A DNA stretch of 64,000 nucleotides from Maricaulis sp. (GCA_017643585.1 JAEPND010000005.1:1-64000); one strand, 5' to 3'. Shown: positions 1-9,099, counted from the first letter of the stretch. Notes: generated by a model not told the origin, from the letters alone. Numbers and translations are program-made.

Positions 1-1
1 G

Positions 2-85
2 GAACACCAACCGGACCACTTGCTGAACAGCTGTAACCAGCTCATCACCTGCCTCCAGAACGAGAGCCTTCCAGCCCGCGCCTGA
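2..85 (+). CDS. 3' end of an unidentified CDS (partial)
   Basis: The second forward frame is open from the window edge to a TGA at 83-85. It encodes a 27-residue tail ending ESLPARA. Most third codon positions are G or C, as in the real genes of this window, which supports coding. A perfect hairpin lies 50 bp downstream. The start and most of the protein are outside the window, so no family can be named. It could also be chance open frame. Confidence 0.4.
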   Translation, partial: EHQPDHLLNSCNQLITCLQNESLPARA

Positions 86-135
86 CCGGCCGGGCTTTAC
101 GGCAACCTGCACGGGCCAGGCCGCAAAACGAACCA

Positions 136-162
136 CCCCGGACCGATCGAGGCGGTCCGGGG
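136..162 (-). terminator. Hairpin between convergent gene ends
   Basis: A perfect 10-bp inverted repeat (CCCCGGACCG / CGGTCCGGGG) encloses a 7-nt loop, just past the stop codon of the nitronate monooxygenase gene on the minus strand. On that strand the stem is followed by a moderately T-rich stretch (GGTTCGTTTTG). It could also serve the partial gene reading in from the left. Confidence 0.6.
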
Positions 163-200
163 CGTTCAATCACTCTCAAATGTGCAGCCGACCGAGACGA

Positions 201-1163
201 TCAGGAACAAAGCCGCGCCTTTGTCGCCTCGTACTCCGACGCCAGCTGGTCGATATATTCGCCGGCACTCTGGATGGCCTTGACCGAGCCAATTCCCTGG
301 CCGGAGCCCCAGATGTCTTTCCAGGCCTTGGCGTCGGAATTGCCACCAGAGCCGAAATTCATCGCTGACGGATCGCTTTCCGGCAGATTGTCCGGGTCGA
401 GACCGGCTTCTTCGATCGACTTGCGCAGATAATTGCCGTGCACACCGGTGAAGAGGTTGGTGTAGACGATGTCCTCGGCCTTGCCGTCGACAATGCCCTG
501 CTTGTACGCCTCCTCTGCGCGCGCTTCCTTGGTCGCGATGAAGGCAGAACCGATATAGGCGTAGTCGGCGCCCATGGCCTGGGCTGCGAGCACACCGCCA
601 CCGGTCGAGATCGAGCCGGAACACAGGATCGGCCCGTCAAACCATTCGCGGGTCTCGGCGATAAATCCATAGGGTGACAACGCGCCGGCATGACCACCCG
701 CACCGGCCGACACACAGATGAGGCCCGTCGCCCCCTTGTCGATAGCCTTGTGCGCAAAGCGCTGGTTGATAACATCGTGCAGCGTGATGCCGCCCCAGTT
801 ATCGACGGCCTTGTAGACCGCTTCCTGGGCGCCCAGAGAGCAGATCACGACCGGCACCTTGTACTTCTCACAAAGCGCCATGTCCTCTTCGAGCCGATTA
901 TTGGAGCGATGCACGATCTGGTTCACGGCGAAGGGCGCGGCCGGCTTGTCCGGATTGGCGCGGTTATAGCTGTCCAGCTCGGAGGTGATCTGGTCGAGCC
1001 ATTCATCGAGCTGACTGACTGGGCGCGCATTCAGGGACGGGAAAGATCCCACAATACCCGCCTTGCACTGGGCAATAACCAGGTCCGGGTTAGAAATGAT
1101 GAAAAGCGGCGCGCCAATCACGGGAATGCGCAGCTTGCCTTTCAGGATATCGGGTTCGGCCAT
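201..1163 (-). CDS. Nitronate monooxygenase / NPD-type FMN oxidoreductase
   Basis: A 320-residue cytoplasmic TIM-barrel flavoprotein of the nitronate monooxygenase (2-nitropropane dioxygenase) family, which oxidises nitronates with FMN and oxygen. Family features visible are the N-terminal IPVIGAP strand near residue 13, a glycine-rich CVSAGAGGHAG segment near 150, and the FMN-phosphate region GSISTGGG...MGADYAYIGSAF near 182-208. The length is normal for the family. The ATG at 1163 has a strong GGGGAGAG ribosome-binding site, which fixes the start. It is divergent from amt across 592 bp and ends at a hairpin. Members of this family are often annotated simply as NAD(P)H-dependent flavin oxidoreductases, so the true substrate is uncertain. 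Confidence 0.9.
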   Translation of the reverse strand: MAEPDILKGKLRIPVIGAPLFIISNPDLVIAQCKAGIVGSFPSLNARPVSQLDEWLDQITSELDSYNRANPDKPAAPFAVNQIVHRSNNRLEEDMALCEKYKVPVVICSLGAQEAVYKAVDNWGGITLHDVINQRFAHKAIDKGATGLICVSAGAGGHAGALSPYGFIAETREWFDGPILCSGSISTGGGVLAAQAMGADYAYIGSAFIATKEARAEEAYKQGIVDGKAEDIVYTNLFTGVHGNYLRKSIEEAGLDPDNLPESDPSAMNFGSGGNSDAKAWKDIWGSGQGIGSVKAIQSAGEYIDQLASEYEATKARLCS

Positions 1164-1755
1164 GTCTCTCCCCTTTGGAATCTATCGACCAGTCGATCGT
1201 CGGCGTTGGCGCCGCTCATCTTGTAAACAGTGTTCATATCGACGTTAGCTAGCGGATCTGGGCCTGTCGAGTGGCGCCCTGCCATTCCTCCGGGCACCCG
1301 CACAGCGCAAGATTCACCCAAGATAACACCCCAGAGACTTCGCCGATGCAATATTCTTGCTGCACATGCGAGCAAATCTGCTCGATATCGAAGCAGTTTC
1401 GCGGGCACTCAAAATAAAAACTAACGCTTTCTTGACGATTTGGGCGCGCGAAACCCCACTGAAGACGCGGTGTCTTGTCGGGACCGCGATCTGTGACTGC
1501 TGGCGGCGGCCGACGCCAGCTTTTTCAGATCACCGACAAGACACCGCCAGACGCCAAAAGGCGCAAACAGGGCGACAGACCCGACCACAGATCGATCCGA
1601 CGACCCCGCCGCAGAGTTACAGGCTGCGGTCTTGGTCGCGTGAACCCGGGATAGCCCGGCGCACACCAAACCCCAGCTCCGCACGCGGGCCGGCCATGCC
1701 GTGACCCAATCGCGCAGCGCCCGGCGCTGCACCCGCAGGACTATGGAGGGTTATT
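1164..1755. other. 592-bp divergent intergenic region, nitronate monooxygenase / amt
   Basis: No convincing gene is present. It must hold the promoters of both flanking genes. The right part holds a nested inverted repeat (1467-1547). No sigma-54 -24/-12 element (TGGCAC-N5-TTGC) could be found by eye, although amt genes are commonly nitrogen-regulated. No glnK-like gene precedes amt, unlike many proteobacteria. Confidence 0.6.
1467..1547 (+). repeat. Nested inverted repeat in the amt leader, possible attenuator or small RNA
   Basis: The outer arms GCGGTGTCTTGTCGG (1467-1481) and their exact complement (1533-1547) are 15 bp and perfect. Inside them GATCTG (1488-1493) pairs with CAGATC (1526-1531). 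Innermost, GCTGGCG (1499-1505) pairs with CGCCAGC (1514-1520), immediately followed by five T residues (1521-1525). The inner hairpin plus T5 looks like an intrinsic terminator embedded within one long hairpin, some 210 bp before the amt start codon. Confidence 0.65.
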
Positions 1756-3102
1756 ATGTGGGAGAAAAAGAGAAGCTGGCGCACCAAGGCGGCAGTGATC
1801 ATCGCGGCAGGACTGGGCATGGGGCTTTTGACCTCGGCCAATGCCGCAGCTGAGGTTTCAGAAGAAACAGCGTTTGTATTCAACACCCTGCTCTTTTTGA
1901 TCGGGGGCTTCCTTGTCATGCTCATGGCGGCGGGTTTCGCCATGCTGGAAGTTGGTTTTGTCCGGACCAAGCACGCGGCAGCGATCTGCCTGAAGAATAT
2001 CGCGCTCTACTCGATCGCGGGCATCATGTTCTATCTTGTTGGCTATCAGCTGATGTATGGCGGCCAGACGCCGTTTTTCGGCATTCCGGAAATCTGGGCG
2101 CCGTCTGAAGTTGCCGCCGATGAGAGTATTGATCTTTCGACCGGTTATGCAGCTGCCTCAGACTGGTTTTTCCAGATGGTCTTCGTTGCGACCGCTGCCT
2201 CGATTGTCTCCGGCACCATTGCCGAGCGTGTCAAACTGGGCTCATTCTTCATCTTCGTCGTGGTTTTGACGGGCTTCATCTATCCGATCCAGGGATCGTG
2301 GGAATGGGGTGCCGGCTGGCTCGACAGCGAGTTTGGCTTTTCCGATTTTGCCGGCTCCACCCTGGTGCACTCCACAGGCGGCTGGGCTGCACTGGCGGGG
2401 GCCATCCTGATTGGTGCGCGCTCCGGTCGTTTCGGCCCCGACGCCGTGGCCATGCAGCCTTCGTCTCTGCCGCTGGCAACGTTGGGAACGTTTGTGCTCT
2501 GGTTCGGCTGGTTCGGCTTTAACGGTGCCTCGCAACTGGCCATGGGTTCCGCTGCGGACGCTGTCGCGATCTCACAGATCTTTGCCAATACCAACATGGC
2601 TGCGGCGGCAGGCGTTGTGACCGCCTATGTCCTCTCGCTGATCCTCGGTCGCGGCAAGGCCAACCTGGCCTATTGCCTGAATGGCGCACTGGCCGGTCTC
2701 GTGGCCATTACGGCAGAACCGCTCACCCCGACCATCACGGAAGCCATGCTGATCGGTGCTGTTGGCTCGGTCATCGCCACCTTCGGTGCGAAACTGCTCG
2801 AGGCCGTGCGTATCGACGATGTGGTTGGCGCGATCCCGGTTCACCTGTTTGCAGGCATCTGGGGCACGATGGCTGTGCCGCTGACCAATGGCGACGCGAC
2901 CTTCTATGGCCAGGCCGTGGGCGTTGGCGCGATCGGAGCCTTTGTCTTCATCACCAGCTTTGTCGTCTGGCTTGGCCTGAAACTGACGCTGGGTATCCGC
3001 CTGTCTGCTGACGCAGAAACCGTAGGCGGCGACCTTTCGGAACTGGGTCATGCGGCCGGCGCGGTCTTCGTTCCAGAGGGAAAGGACAAGGCTCTGGCCT
3101 GA
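1756..3102 (+). CDS. amt: Ammonium transporter (Amt/MEP/Rh family)
   Basis: A 448-residue inner-membrane ammonium channel. An N-terminal hydrophobic segment (about residues 11-31, ending ANAAAE) looks like a cleavable signal, as in AmtB. It is followed by about 11 membrane helices. The twin pore histidines are visible as H205 (in LVHSTGGW) and H363 (in PVHLFAGIWG). Other family landmarks are GFAMLEVGFVR near 60-70, FVLWFGWFGFNG near 247-257, and CLNGALAGLV near 307-315. The ATG follows TATGGAGGG. No P-II (GlnK) gene lies next to it, so any P-II partner must be encoded elsewhere. The nested leader structure may control it. Confidence 0.95.
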   Translation: MWEKKRSWRTKAAVIIAAGLGMGLLTSANAAAEVSEETAFVFNTLLFLIGGFLVMLMAAGFAMLEVGFVRTKHAAAICLKNIALYSIAGIMFYLVGYQLMYGGQTPFFGIPEIWAPSEVAADESIDLSTGYAAASDWFFQMVFVATAASIVSGTIAERVKLGSFFIFVVVLTGFIYPIQGSWEWGAGWLDSEFGFSDFAGSTLVHSTGGWAALAGAILIGARSGRFGPDAVAMQPSSLPLATLGTFVLWFGWFGFNGASQLAMGSAADAVAISQIFANTNMAAAAGVVTAYVLSLILGRGKANLAYCLNGALAGLVAITAEPLTPTITEAMLIGAVGSVIATFGAKLLEAVRIDDVVGAIPVHLFAGIWGTMAVPLTNGDATFYGQAVGVGAIGAFVFITSFVVWLGLKLTLGIRLSADAETVGGDLSELGHAAGAVFVPEGKDKALA

Positions 3103-3342
3103 TCCAGGCCATGGCGAACACGGCCCTGGCAACAACTGCCGGGGCCATCGCCGAAACGACCAGAGCCCTCGTGGAAAGGCCCTCCCCTGAAACCGCCGCA
3201 GCGGTCCGCCGCTCGGCCCCAACACTCGGACCATCGCGCAAGCAAGCCCCTGTCACCCGGCGCAAGTCTGCCGGTCGGGTCTCTGCGCCGAAATGAGTTT
3301 CGAAAAAATCTATTCAATGCTTGAAAACAAGGAGTTAGTGGG

Positions 3343-4014
3343 ATGATCAAGCAAGTAGCAGCAGCCGGCCTCCTGGCTGCAACCGTCACCGGACTGGCCA
3401 GCGCAGGCGACGTCACCGGAAATGTGGGACTGACGACCAATTACATCTTCCGTGGCATCACCCAGACCGATAACGGCCCGGCCGTGTCGGGCGGATTCGA
3501 TGTCGAGAAAGAGGGCTTTTACGGCGGCATCTGGGCGTCCTCGGTGGACTTCAGTGATGCGACGACGATGGAGCTCGACTTCTACGGCGGCTACACCTTC
3601 TCTGCCGGTGATTTCGACCTGGACTTTGGCGCGATCTATTATGCCTATCCGGACAGCCCGGAATATTTCGGCGAAAGCCAGGACTTCATGGAGCTGTATT
3701 TCGGTGCAGGCCGTGCGCTCGGTCCGGTCGCTGTCGATGTGAAATTCTCATGGTCCGATGATTTCTATGCCGGCACTGGTGAAGCGCTCTACGCGGAAAT
3801 CGGTGCAGCGATCGAGCTCGTCGAGGGTATCTCCGCAGATGCTCGTTTTGGCTCCAGCACGTTCGATGACCTGGCGGGTGCCGACTATGAGGACTGGCAG
3901 GTCGGCGTATCCGGTGAAGCCTTCGGCGTTGGCTGGGACCTGCGCTATCACGACACGTCCGACTTCTTCGACGATTCTTTCGTGTTCTCGATTTCCCAGA
4001 GCTTCGGCGGGTAA
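3343..4014 (+). CDS. TorF-family putative porin (Gcw_chp family)
   Basis: A 223-residue outer-membrane beta-barrel candidate. Residues 1-21 form a signal peptide (cleavage after ASA). The mature protein opens with GNVGLTTNYIFRGITQTDNG, the hallmark of the Gcw_chp/TorF family. Alternating hydrophobic and polar strands run through the rest, and the protein ends in a C-terminal aromatic-containing strand (VFSISQSF) typical of Bam-assembled barrels. A good AAGGAG ribosome-binding site precedes the ATG. It lies 240 bp after amt with its own terminator, and in other proteobacteria such genes are often close to amt or glnK, which hints at a link with nitrogen uptake. That link is inference. Confidence 0.85.
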   Translation: MIKQVAAAGLLAATVTGLASAGDVTGNVGLTTNYIFRGITQTDNGPAVSGGFDVEKEGFYGGIWASSVDFSDATTMELDFYGGYTFSAGDFDLDFGAIYYAYPDSPEYFGESQDFMELYFGAGRALGPVAVDVKFSWSDDFYAGTGEALYAEIGAAIELVEGISADARFGSSTFDDLAGADYEDWQVGVSGEAFGVGWDLRYHDTSDFFDDSFVFSISQSFGG

Positions 4015-4031
4015 CCCTCCGCAGTGAAGGG

Positions 4032-4066
4032 CGGCGGGGCAGACTTCGGCCTGTCCCGTCGTTTTA
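4032..4066 (+). terminator. Intrinsic terminator after the porin gene
   Basis: An 11-bp stem with two G:U pairs (CGGCGGGGCAG, 4032-4042, with CTGTCCCGTCG, 4051-4061) is followed by TTTT. It separates the porin gene from the convergent sulfotransferase gene. Confidence 0.75.
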
Positions 4067-4073
4067 TCTCTGC

Positions 4074-5693
4074 TTATGTCCGCTGCGCGGCCGCGGCTCG
4101 CGGCCTCAACCACTGCCCATCGGCATCAAGCACACCACCCTCCTGCAACCGGGCGATCACGGGTAACAGCGCCTCGCGATAATGTTTCCAACGCCCAACT
4201 GACGAGGAATACAAGGGCTGACGGACCTGGACCGAACTGGCTGTGGCCACGGCAGCATCCTGCTGGTGGAAATCCAGACACGCATCCTGCCAATCGAGAC
4301 CGCAATGGCTTAGCAAGCGCCGGGTCTCGCCTTCCTGATCGGCGATGATGTCCTCATAGACGATCTCCATGAAACGGTCCGCCGGCAATCGCTCCCGCCA
4401 GACCCGCATCAGGCGGTCAAATTCCAGATAATAACGAGCGGTATGCTCCAGCGAGTATGCGTAATTGTAGTACGAGAAGCTGGTCGCAAACAGCTGCCGG
4501 AAATTGCTCAGACATGTATCCAGCGGATGCCGCCGCAGACAGACGATGCGCGCATTGGGCAATGCCGCCAGGATATGTCCCGCGAACATGAAGTTCAGCG
4601 GCATCTTGTCGGTAAAACGACGCGCCTCTCCGACCAGGTTGCGCGTACTGTCCTCATACGCCTTGCCCAGGGCAGAAAAATCCACATTCCAGCCCTGCTC
4701 AAGCGTTGGTGCATCCATGACAAACCCTCCTGGCGTGCCTGCCAGTCGTTTCATCTGGATGGAGAAATTGCTGAGCTCGCCCGCCATCTCCACATCGCCA
4801 TGTGCGCCGAGGATGCGGTCAACCAGGGTGGTTCCCGTCCGCGGCATGCCGACGACAAATATCGGCCGGTCCGTGTCATGTCCGCGAGAACGAACCGATT
4901 TCGGAACCCTTGCCGCGGCGGCGAAGACCTTGCGGTCCTGCTCCGGATCATGGCCCAGCTGGCGGGACTTCAATGCTTTGGCTTTTTTCAGCCACTGCAT
5001 GGCCGCGGGATAATCCTTGCGGTCCTCGCAAAGCTTGGCGAGCGCGTGACCAAGGTGCAGGTCGCGCTCGGCGCTCGGCGTCCCGCTTTCAAAAGCCTGC
5101 TCCAACGTCGCTTCCAAGGCCGGGTCCCCATAGTCACGCCCCAGCGAGACCAGGGCCGAGCTCGCCTTGTACAGGCTGGGATCGATTTCTATGGCGCGCT
5201 TATAGGCCTTGGCCGCACCTTCGAATTCACCGGAAAATTGCCGTGAAGCCCCCAGATTATAATAGAAATTCGCGTCCTTCGGGTTCTGGGAAACCGCCGT
5301 TTCGAACAGTTGCACCGCCTCCTCATGGGCGCCCAGTCGCGTGAGGACGACGCCGACCGTGTCAAACGTCAAAGCATCTTTGGGGCCGCACTTCATGGCC
5401 TGCCGCGCCGCGGGCCAAGCCAGGTCCTGTCGATTGATCACCAGCAGGCAGCGCGCGCGATGAGCATGAAAGCGAGCATCACCGGGAGTCAGTGCGATCG
5501 CACGGTCCAGAATCTCCGCCGCCTTGCCAGCATTGCCATGCTCGACCGCGATCAGGGCCAGAACGAAAAACGCCTCTGCCTCCGGCCCCTGCGTTTGCAG
5601 AACCTGCATGGCATTCCGGTGCGCGTCCTCGAACCGGCGCTGCGCCAGCGCGTTTCGGGCAGAATCAATCAGCCGTGATTTCAGGTCATTCAT
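4074..5693 (-). CDS. TPR-repeat sulfotransferase
   Basis: About 539 residues. The N-terminal half (roughly 10-240) is a run of tetratricopeptide repeats. The C-terminal half is a PAPS-dependent sulfotransferase domain starting with the 5'-phosphosulfate loop VVGMPRTGTTLV (about 280-291); a 3'-phosphate-binding segment (IVCLRRHPLDTCLS) lies about 120 residues further on. Such proteins transfer sulfate from PAPS to a hydroxyl group on a sugar or a protein. The substrate is unknown here. The start is ambiguous: ATG at 5693 (MNDLKSRL) fits the TPR onset, and an in-frame ATG at 5720 adds nine residues. Neither has a clear ribosome-binding site. The gene is divergent from a TonB-dependent receptor. 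Confidence 0.85.
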   Translation of the reverse strand: MNDLKSRLIDSARNALAQRRFEDAHRNAMQVLQTQGPEAEAFFVLALIAVEHGNAGKAAEILDRAIALTPGDARFHAHRARCLLVINRQDLAWPAARQAMKCGPKDALTFDTVGVVLTRLGAHEEAVQLFETAVSQNPKDANFYYNLGASRQFSGEFEGAAKAYKRAIEIDPSLYKASSALVSLGRDYGDPALEATLEQAFESGTPSAERDLHLGHALAKLCEDRKDYPAAMQWLKKAKALKSRQLGHDPEQDRKVFAAAARVPKSVRSRGHDTDRPIFVVGMPRTGTTLVDRILGAHGDVEMAGELSNFSIQMKRLAGTPGGFVMDAPTLEQGWNVDFSALGKAYEDSTRNLVGEARRFTDKMPLNFMFAGHILAALPNARIVCLRRHPLDTCLSNFRQLFATSFSYYNYAYSLEHTARYYLEFDRLMRVWRERLPADRFMEIVYEDIIADQEGETRRLLSHCGLDWQDACLDFHQQDAAVATASSVQVRQPLYSSSVGRWKHYREALLPVIARLQEGGVLDADGQWLRPRAAAAQRT

Positions 5694-5902
5694 GGTGGCG
5701 ATAGCCCCATATTGCAGCATCGAGTGCTCGAACAGGCGTCATTTCTTTGCGAATGGTTGCAAAAAGAGGCCGCAGGCGTGCTTCTCGCGCAACAACCACC
5801 AGACAAACGACGAATAATGACAAAAATATAACTTCGAATAATTGCATTACCCAATCGTCTTGGACCAAATTTCTTCATCTTGTTTCGGAGGAGAGATCAA
5901 GA

Positions 5903-8401
5903 ATGAAATCGGATACAAAAAGCAAATCGCTGAAACGCCAACTCGTGACGTCCATCAGCGCGTTTGCGATTCCGCTGTCTTCTCTGGCGCTGGGTGCTGC
6001 TGCCCAAGCCCAGGATAGCTCAGCTTCAGACGACATCATCGTCGTCACCGCGACGCGCCGTGAGGAAACGGTGCAGGAAGTCCCGCTGAACATCGCAGCC
6101 ATCGGCGGCGAGCAGATCGAGGAACAGGGGTTCTCCGAACTCGCTGACGTCCTCGGCTATGTTCCGGGCATCAATATCGTCGATCGTGGCGGCCGTCAGG
6201 GCAACCCGATCATCGTCCGCGGCCTCAACGCTGACCCGATCGGCTCGGGCGATGGCAATAATGACGGCGGCGGCACGGTAGCTACCTATCTCGGTGAGAT
6301 CCCGATCTTCATCGACCTCAAGCTCAACGATCTCGAGCGCGTCGAAGTCCTGCTCGGGCCGCAAGGCACGCTGTATGGTGCGGGCACGCTGGGCGGCGCA
6401 ATCCGCTACATCCCGAACCGTCCGCAATTCGACTCCGACACGTTTGAAGTTCGCGCACAGGCCTACCAGTACTCCGAATCCGGATCGCTCTCGACCGGCG
6501 TGGGCATGACCTTCAACCACGGCCTGACGGACACGCTCGCCATTCGCGGTTCGCTGGACTACCTCGATGACAGCGGCTTTATCGACTATCCGTTCGTTGT
6601 CAGCGAAGTCGGTGTGTCCAATCCGGACCCGGACTTCAACGACGCTGCAGACCGCGCGGCGAATTTCTCGCCGGTCGAAGATGCCGACGGTGAAGAAGCC
6701 TTCTCCGGTCGCCTCGCTGCACGCTGGGCGCCGAATGACGTGTTTGACGCGACCCTGACCTATTACTTCCAGTTCCAGGACATTGGCGGCCGGACGATCT
6801 CGTCCCAGCGCTCCACGGTCCCGGCAGGTCGTTATGAGTCCGGTCTTCGCGTTCTCGAGCCGATCTCCCGCGACAATGAGCTCGTCTCGCTGGAGATGAC
6901 CCTTGATCTGGGCTTTGCGGAACTGACATCCGCAACCGGTTACGGCACGTATGAGGAAGACGGTCAGCGCGACCAGACCGACCTGTTGATCTCGCTGGAA
7001 TACTCCTACGAGACCTTCCCGAACTTCACGGCCTTCACGCGTGAAATCGGTGAGGACGACTTCTTCAACCAGGAAGTCCGTCTCGTTTCCACGGGCGACA
7101 GCAATATCAACTGGATCATTGGCGGTTACTACAACAAGTCCAATGTTTCCGGTTCTTCCAGCGAGTTCGTTCCGAACTACGTCGACTACGTCAACGCCGC
7201 GCCGTTCTTCTTCGGCCTGTCTGACCAGCCGGGTGGCCTGGAATACTACTCCACAGCCTACAGCCAGCTCACCGAGCAGGCTTTCTTCGGTGAAGTCGGC
7301 TGGGACATCACGGACCGTCTGACGGTAACCGTGGGTGGTCGTTACTACGACTATGAACTGGAAGCCGTGAACACCGTGGACTTCCCGCTGTTCGAGCCGG
7401 TTCCGTTCCAGCGCATGTCCATTTCGGAAATTCGTGACCAGGCCTTCGATCCGGCCCTGTTCCAGGCCGATGATGGTGTTCTGACCAAGTTCAACATCGC
7501 CTACGACCTGACCGACAACATCCTGGCCTATTTCACCGTCTCCGAAGGCTACCGGATCGGTGGCTCTAACGGCCTCGGCCCGTGCCCGGCCTTCGACCCG
7601 AACGCAACGCAGGGTGCCTGTGCCCTGGCGCCGGGTCAGCAATACGGCCCGAACCCGGGTGATATCGCCCAGTTCGACGAACGTCAGTTCGGTCCGGACC
7701 AGACGACCAACAACGAACTCGGCTTCAAGTCTACCTGGCTTGATGGTGCGATGACGTTCAACGGTGCGTTCTTCTTCGTCGAGTGGGAAGGCCCGCAGGT
7801 CTCCTCCGCGACGGTGAACGCGAATATTCCGATCACGGTCAACGCGGCCGGCGCCGAGTCCACCGGTGTGGAACTGCAGGCATCCTGGCAGGTTACGCCG
7901 GCCTTCGCCCTGCGCGGTACGTTCAGCCGCACGACGTCGGAGCTGACCGAGGACGTTCCGTTCCTCGTTCGCACGATCACGCCTCCGGGCTTCGCGACGG
8001 CGTTCGAGGACGGCCAGGCTGGCGATCGCCTTCCGGGCTCCCCGGAAACCCAGTTCTCCATTTTTGCCCGTTACGAGCAGGAACTCGCGAACGGCAATAT
8101 CCTGAACTGGAACATGGGCCTGACGCATCAGGGTGATGTCCTGACCCGTACGGGTGGCCGCGGCTCTTCCGTCGCGCTGGACAGCTACACCCAGGTCAAC
8201 GCGTCCGTAACGTATGATGCGGATGAGTGGCGCGCGACCTTCTTCGCGAACAATCTGTTTGACGAGTACATCGAGACCGGTATCCGCTCGACGCCGCTCT
8301 CCAATCAGACGATTGCCGGCCACAATGTCCGTTCGCACTATGCGAACGTGGCACCGCCGCGCACGATCGGTGTTCGCTTCAGCCGCAGCTTCGGCGAATA
8401 A
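5903..8401 (+). CDS. TonB-dependent receptor
   Basis: An 832-residue outer-membrane active transporter. The ATG at 5903 follows GGAGGAGAG and starts a signal peptide ending AQAQD. A longer in-frame start at 5747 is rejected because it would bury this signal. DDIIVVTATRREETVQEVP is the TonB box and plug onset. The plug continues with LADVLGYVPGINI, VRGLNADP and VEVLLGPQGTLYGAGTLGGA. The barrel ends in the typical GVRFSRSF-type terminal strand with a penultimate-region phenylalanine. The substrate is unknown. It lies divergent from a TPR-sulfotransferase and carries its own terminator. Codon choice is strongly biased and regular, suggesting high expression. Confidence 0.92.
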   Translation: MKSDTKSKSLKRQLVTSISAFAIPLSSLALGAAAQAQDSSASDDIIVVTATRREETVQEVPLNIAAIGGEQIEEQGFSELADVLGYVPGINIVDRGGRQGNPIIVRGLNADPIGSGDGNNDGGGTVATYLGEIPIFIDLKLNDLERVEVLLGPQGTLYGAGTLGGAIRYIPNRPQFDSDTFEVRAQAYQYSESGSLSTGVGMTFNHGLTDTLAIRGSLDYLDDSGFIDYPFVVSEVGVSNPDPDFNDAADRAANFSPVEDADGEEAFSGRLAARWAPNDVFDATLTYYFQFQDIGGRTISSQRSTVPAGRYESGLRVLEPISRDNELVSLEMTLDLGFAELTSATGYGTYEEDGQRDQTDLLISLEYSYETFPNFTAFTREIGEDDFFNQEVRLVSTGDSNINWIIGGYYNKSNVSGSSSEFVPNYVDYVNAAPFFFGLSDQPGGLEYYSTAYSQLTEQAFFGEVGWDITDRLTVTVGGRYYDYELEAVNTVDFPLFEPVPFQRMSISEIRDQAFDPALFQADDGVLTKFNIAYDLTDNILAYFTVSEGYRIGGSNGLGPCPAFDPNATQGACALAPGQQYGPNPGDIAQFDERQFGPDQTTNNELGFKSTWLDGAMTFNGAFFFVEWEGPQVSSATVNANIPITVNAAGAESTGVELQASWQVTPAFALRGTFSRTTSELTEDVPFLVRTITPPGFATAFEDGQAGDRLPGSPETQFSIFARYEQELANGNILNWNMGLTHQGDVLTRTGGRGSSVALDSYTQVNASVTYDADEWRATFFANNLFDEYIETGIRSTPLSNQTIAGHNVRSHYANVAPPRTIGVRFSRSFGE

Positions 8402-8421
8402 GGCGGAGCCATCTCACGAGA

Positions 8422-8448
8422 AAGGCCGCGCAATGCGCGGCCTTTTTT
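8422..8448 (+). terminator. Intrinsic terminator after the TonB receptor
   Basis: A perfect 10-bp stem (AAGGCCGCGC / GCGCGGCCTT) with an AAT loop is followed by T6. Confidence 0.92.
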
Positions 8449-8463
8449 GTGCCTGGGCGTCGG

Positions 8464-9099
8464 TCATCCGCCCGGACCCGTGATCGGTGCCCCGTCCGGC
8501 GGCGCATCCACATGCGCCCACATATAGATGGCCAGCCAGGACCGATAGGGTTGGAACCGCTGCGCGGTCCGCACCGTCTTGCGACGCTTCGAGGTCAGGC
8601 GCTCGAGCGTTTTCCTGGCAGCAACATCACCGTCCGGCCAGACATCCTGCTCCCCGAAGTAGAACATGTTCATCATGTCTGCCGTCCAGGCGCCCACACC
8701 CCAGAGAGTGGTCAGTCGGTCCGCACGCTCCCGGGCGCTCAGTGGCCGCAGCGTCGCGACATCCAGCCCTTCTTCAAGGTGCGTGCGCGCTATCCCCTGG
8801 ATGGTTTTCACCTTGGCGTTCGACAATCCGCACTGGCGCAGCCCCTGGCCATCGCAGGCGGCGAAGTGCTCGACCAGTGACCGGCCCTCGGCACTGGCAA
8901 CAACCCTCGCCCAGATACTCTGTGCGGCCTTGACTGAAATCTGTTGCCCGGAAATCGCACGACACAGATATTCCGGAAACGGCAGATCATCGCGTCGGCG
9001 AAATTCCTGTGGCCCCAGGCGCTGAAGCGCTCGGGCCAGGTCCGGCGCAAAGTCTTGCGCCGTCTCAATGAATTGCTGGTGCACATGATCAGAGCTCAT
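8464..9099 (-). CDS. DNA-3-methyladenine glycosylase II (AlkA-like, HhH-GPD)
   Basis: A 211-residue base-excision repair glycosylase that removes alkylated purines. The helix-hairpin-helix and GPD region is clear: AISGQQISVKAA near residue 48, GLSNAKVKTIQGIA near 95, LWGVGAWTADM near 130, then DVWPDGDVA, which contains the candidate catalytic aspartate. The ATG at 9099 gives a normal compact length. A longer open frame upstream (to 9465) is antisense to the next gene and has no family similarity. It is convergent with the preceding TonB receptor and divergent from the DUF2946-like gene. Confidence 0.88.
   Translation of the reverse strand: MSSDHVHQQFIETAQDFAPDLARALQRLGPQEFRRRDDLPFPEYLCRAISGQQISVKAAQSIWARVVASAEGRSLVEHFAACDGQGLRQCGLSNAKVKTIQGIARTHLEEGLDVATLRPLSARERADRLTTLWGVGAWTADMMNMFYFGEQDVWPDGDVAARKTLERLTSKRRKTVRTAQRFQPYRSWLAIYMWAHVDAPPDGAPITGPGG

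Noticed and set aside
1164-1755. A sigma-54 promoter for amt
   Set aside because: No TGGCAC-N5-TTGC match could be found by eye; TGGCGC near 1205 lacks the second half.
3103-3342. Small hairpins after amt as a terminator
   Set aside because: The GGCCCTGGC / GCCGGGGCC pairing has a mismatch and no T-run, so no confident call is made.
5747-5902. Upstream in-frame start of the TonB receptor
   Set aside because: The ATG at 5903 has a strong ribosome-binding site and begins the signal peptide; the 52 extra residues are not export-like.
6026-8338. A very long reverse-strand open frame across the TonB receptor
   Set aside because: It is an antisense shadow of a strongly codon-biased gene; it has arginine-rich, family-less translation and no ribosome-binding site.
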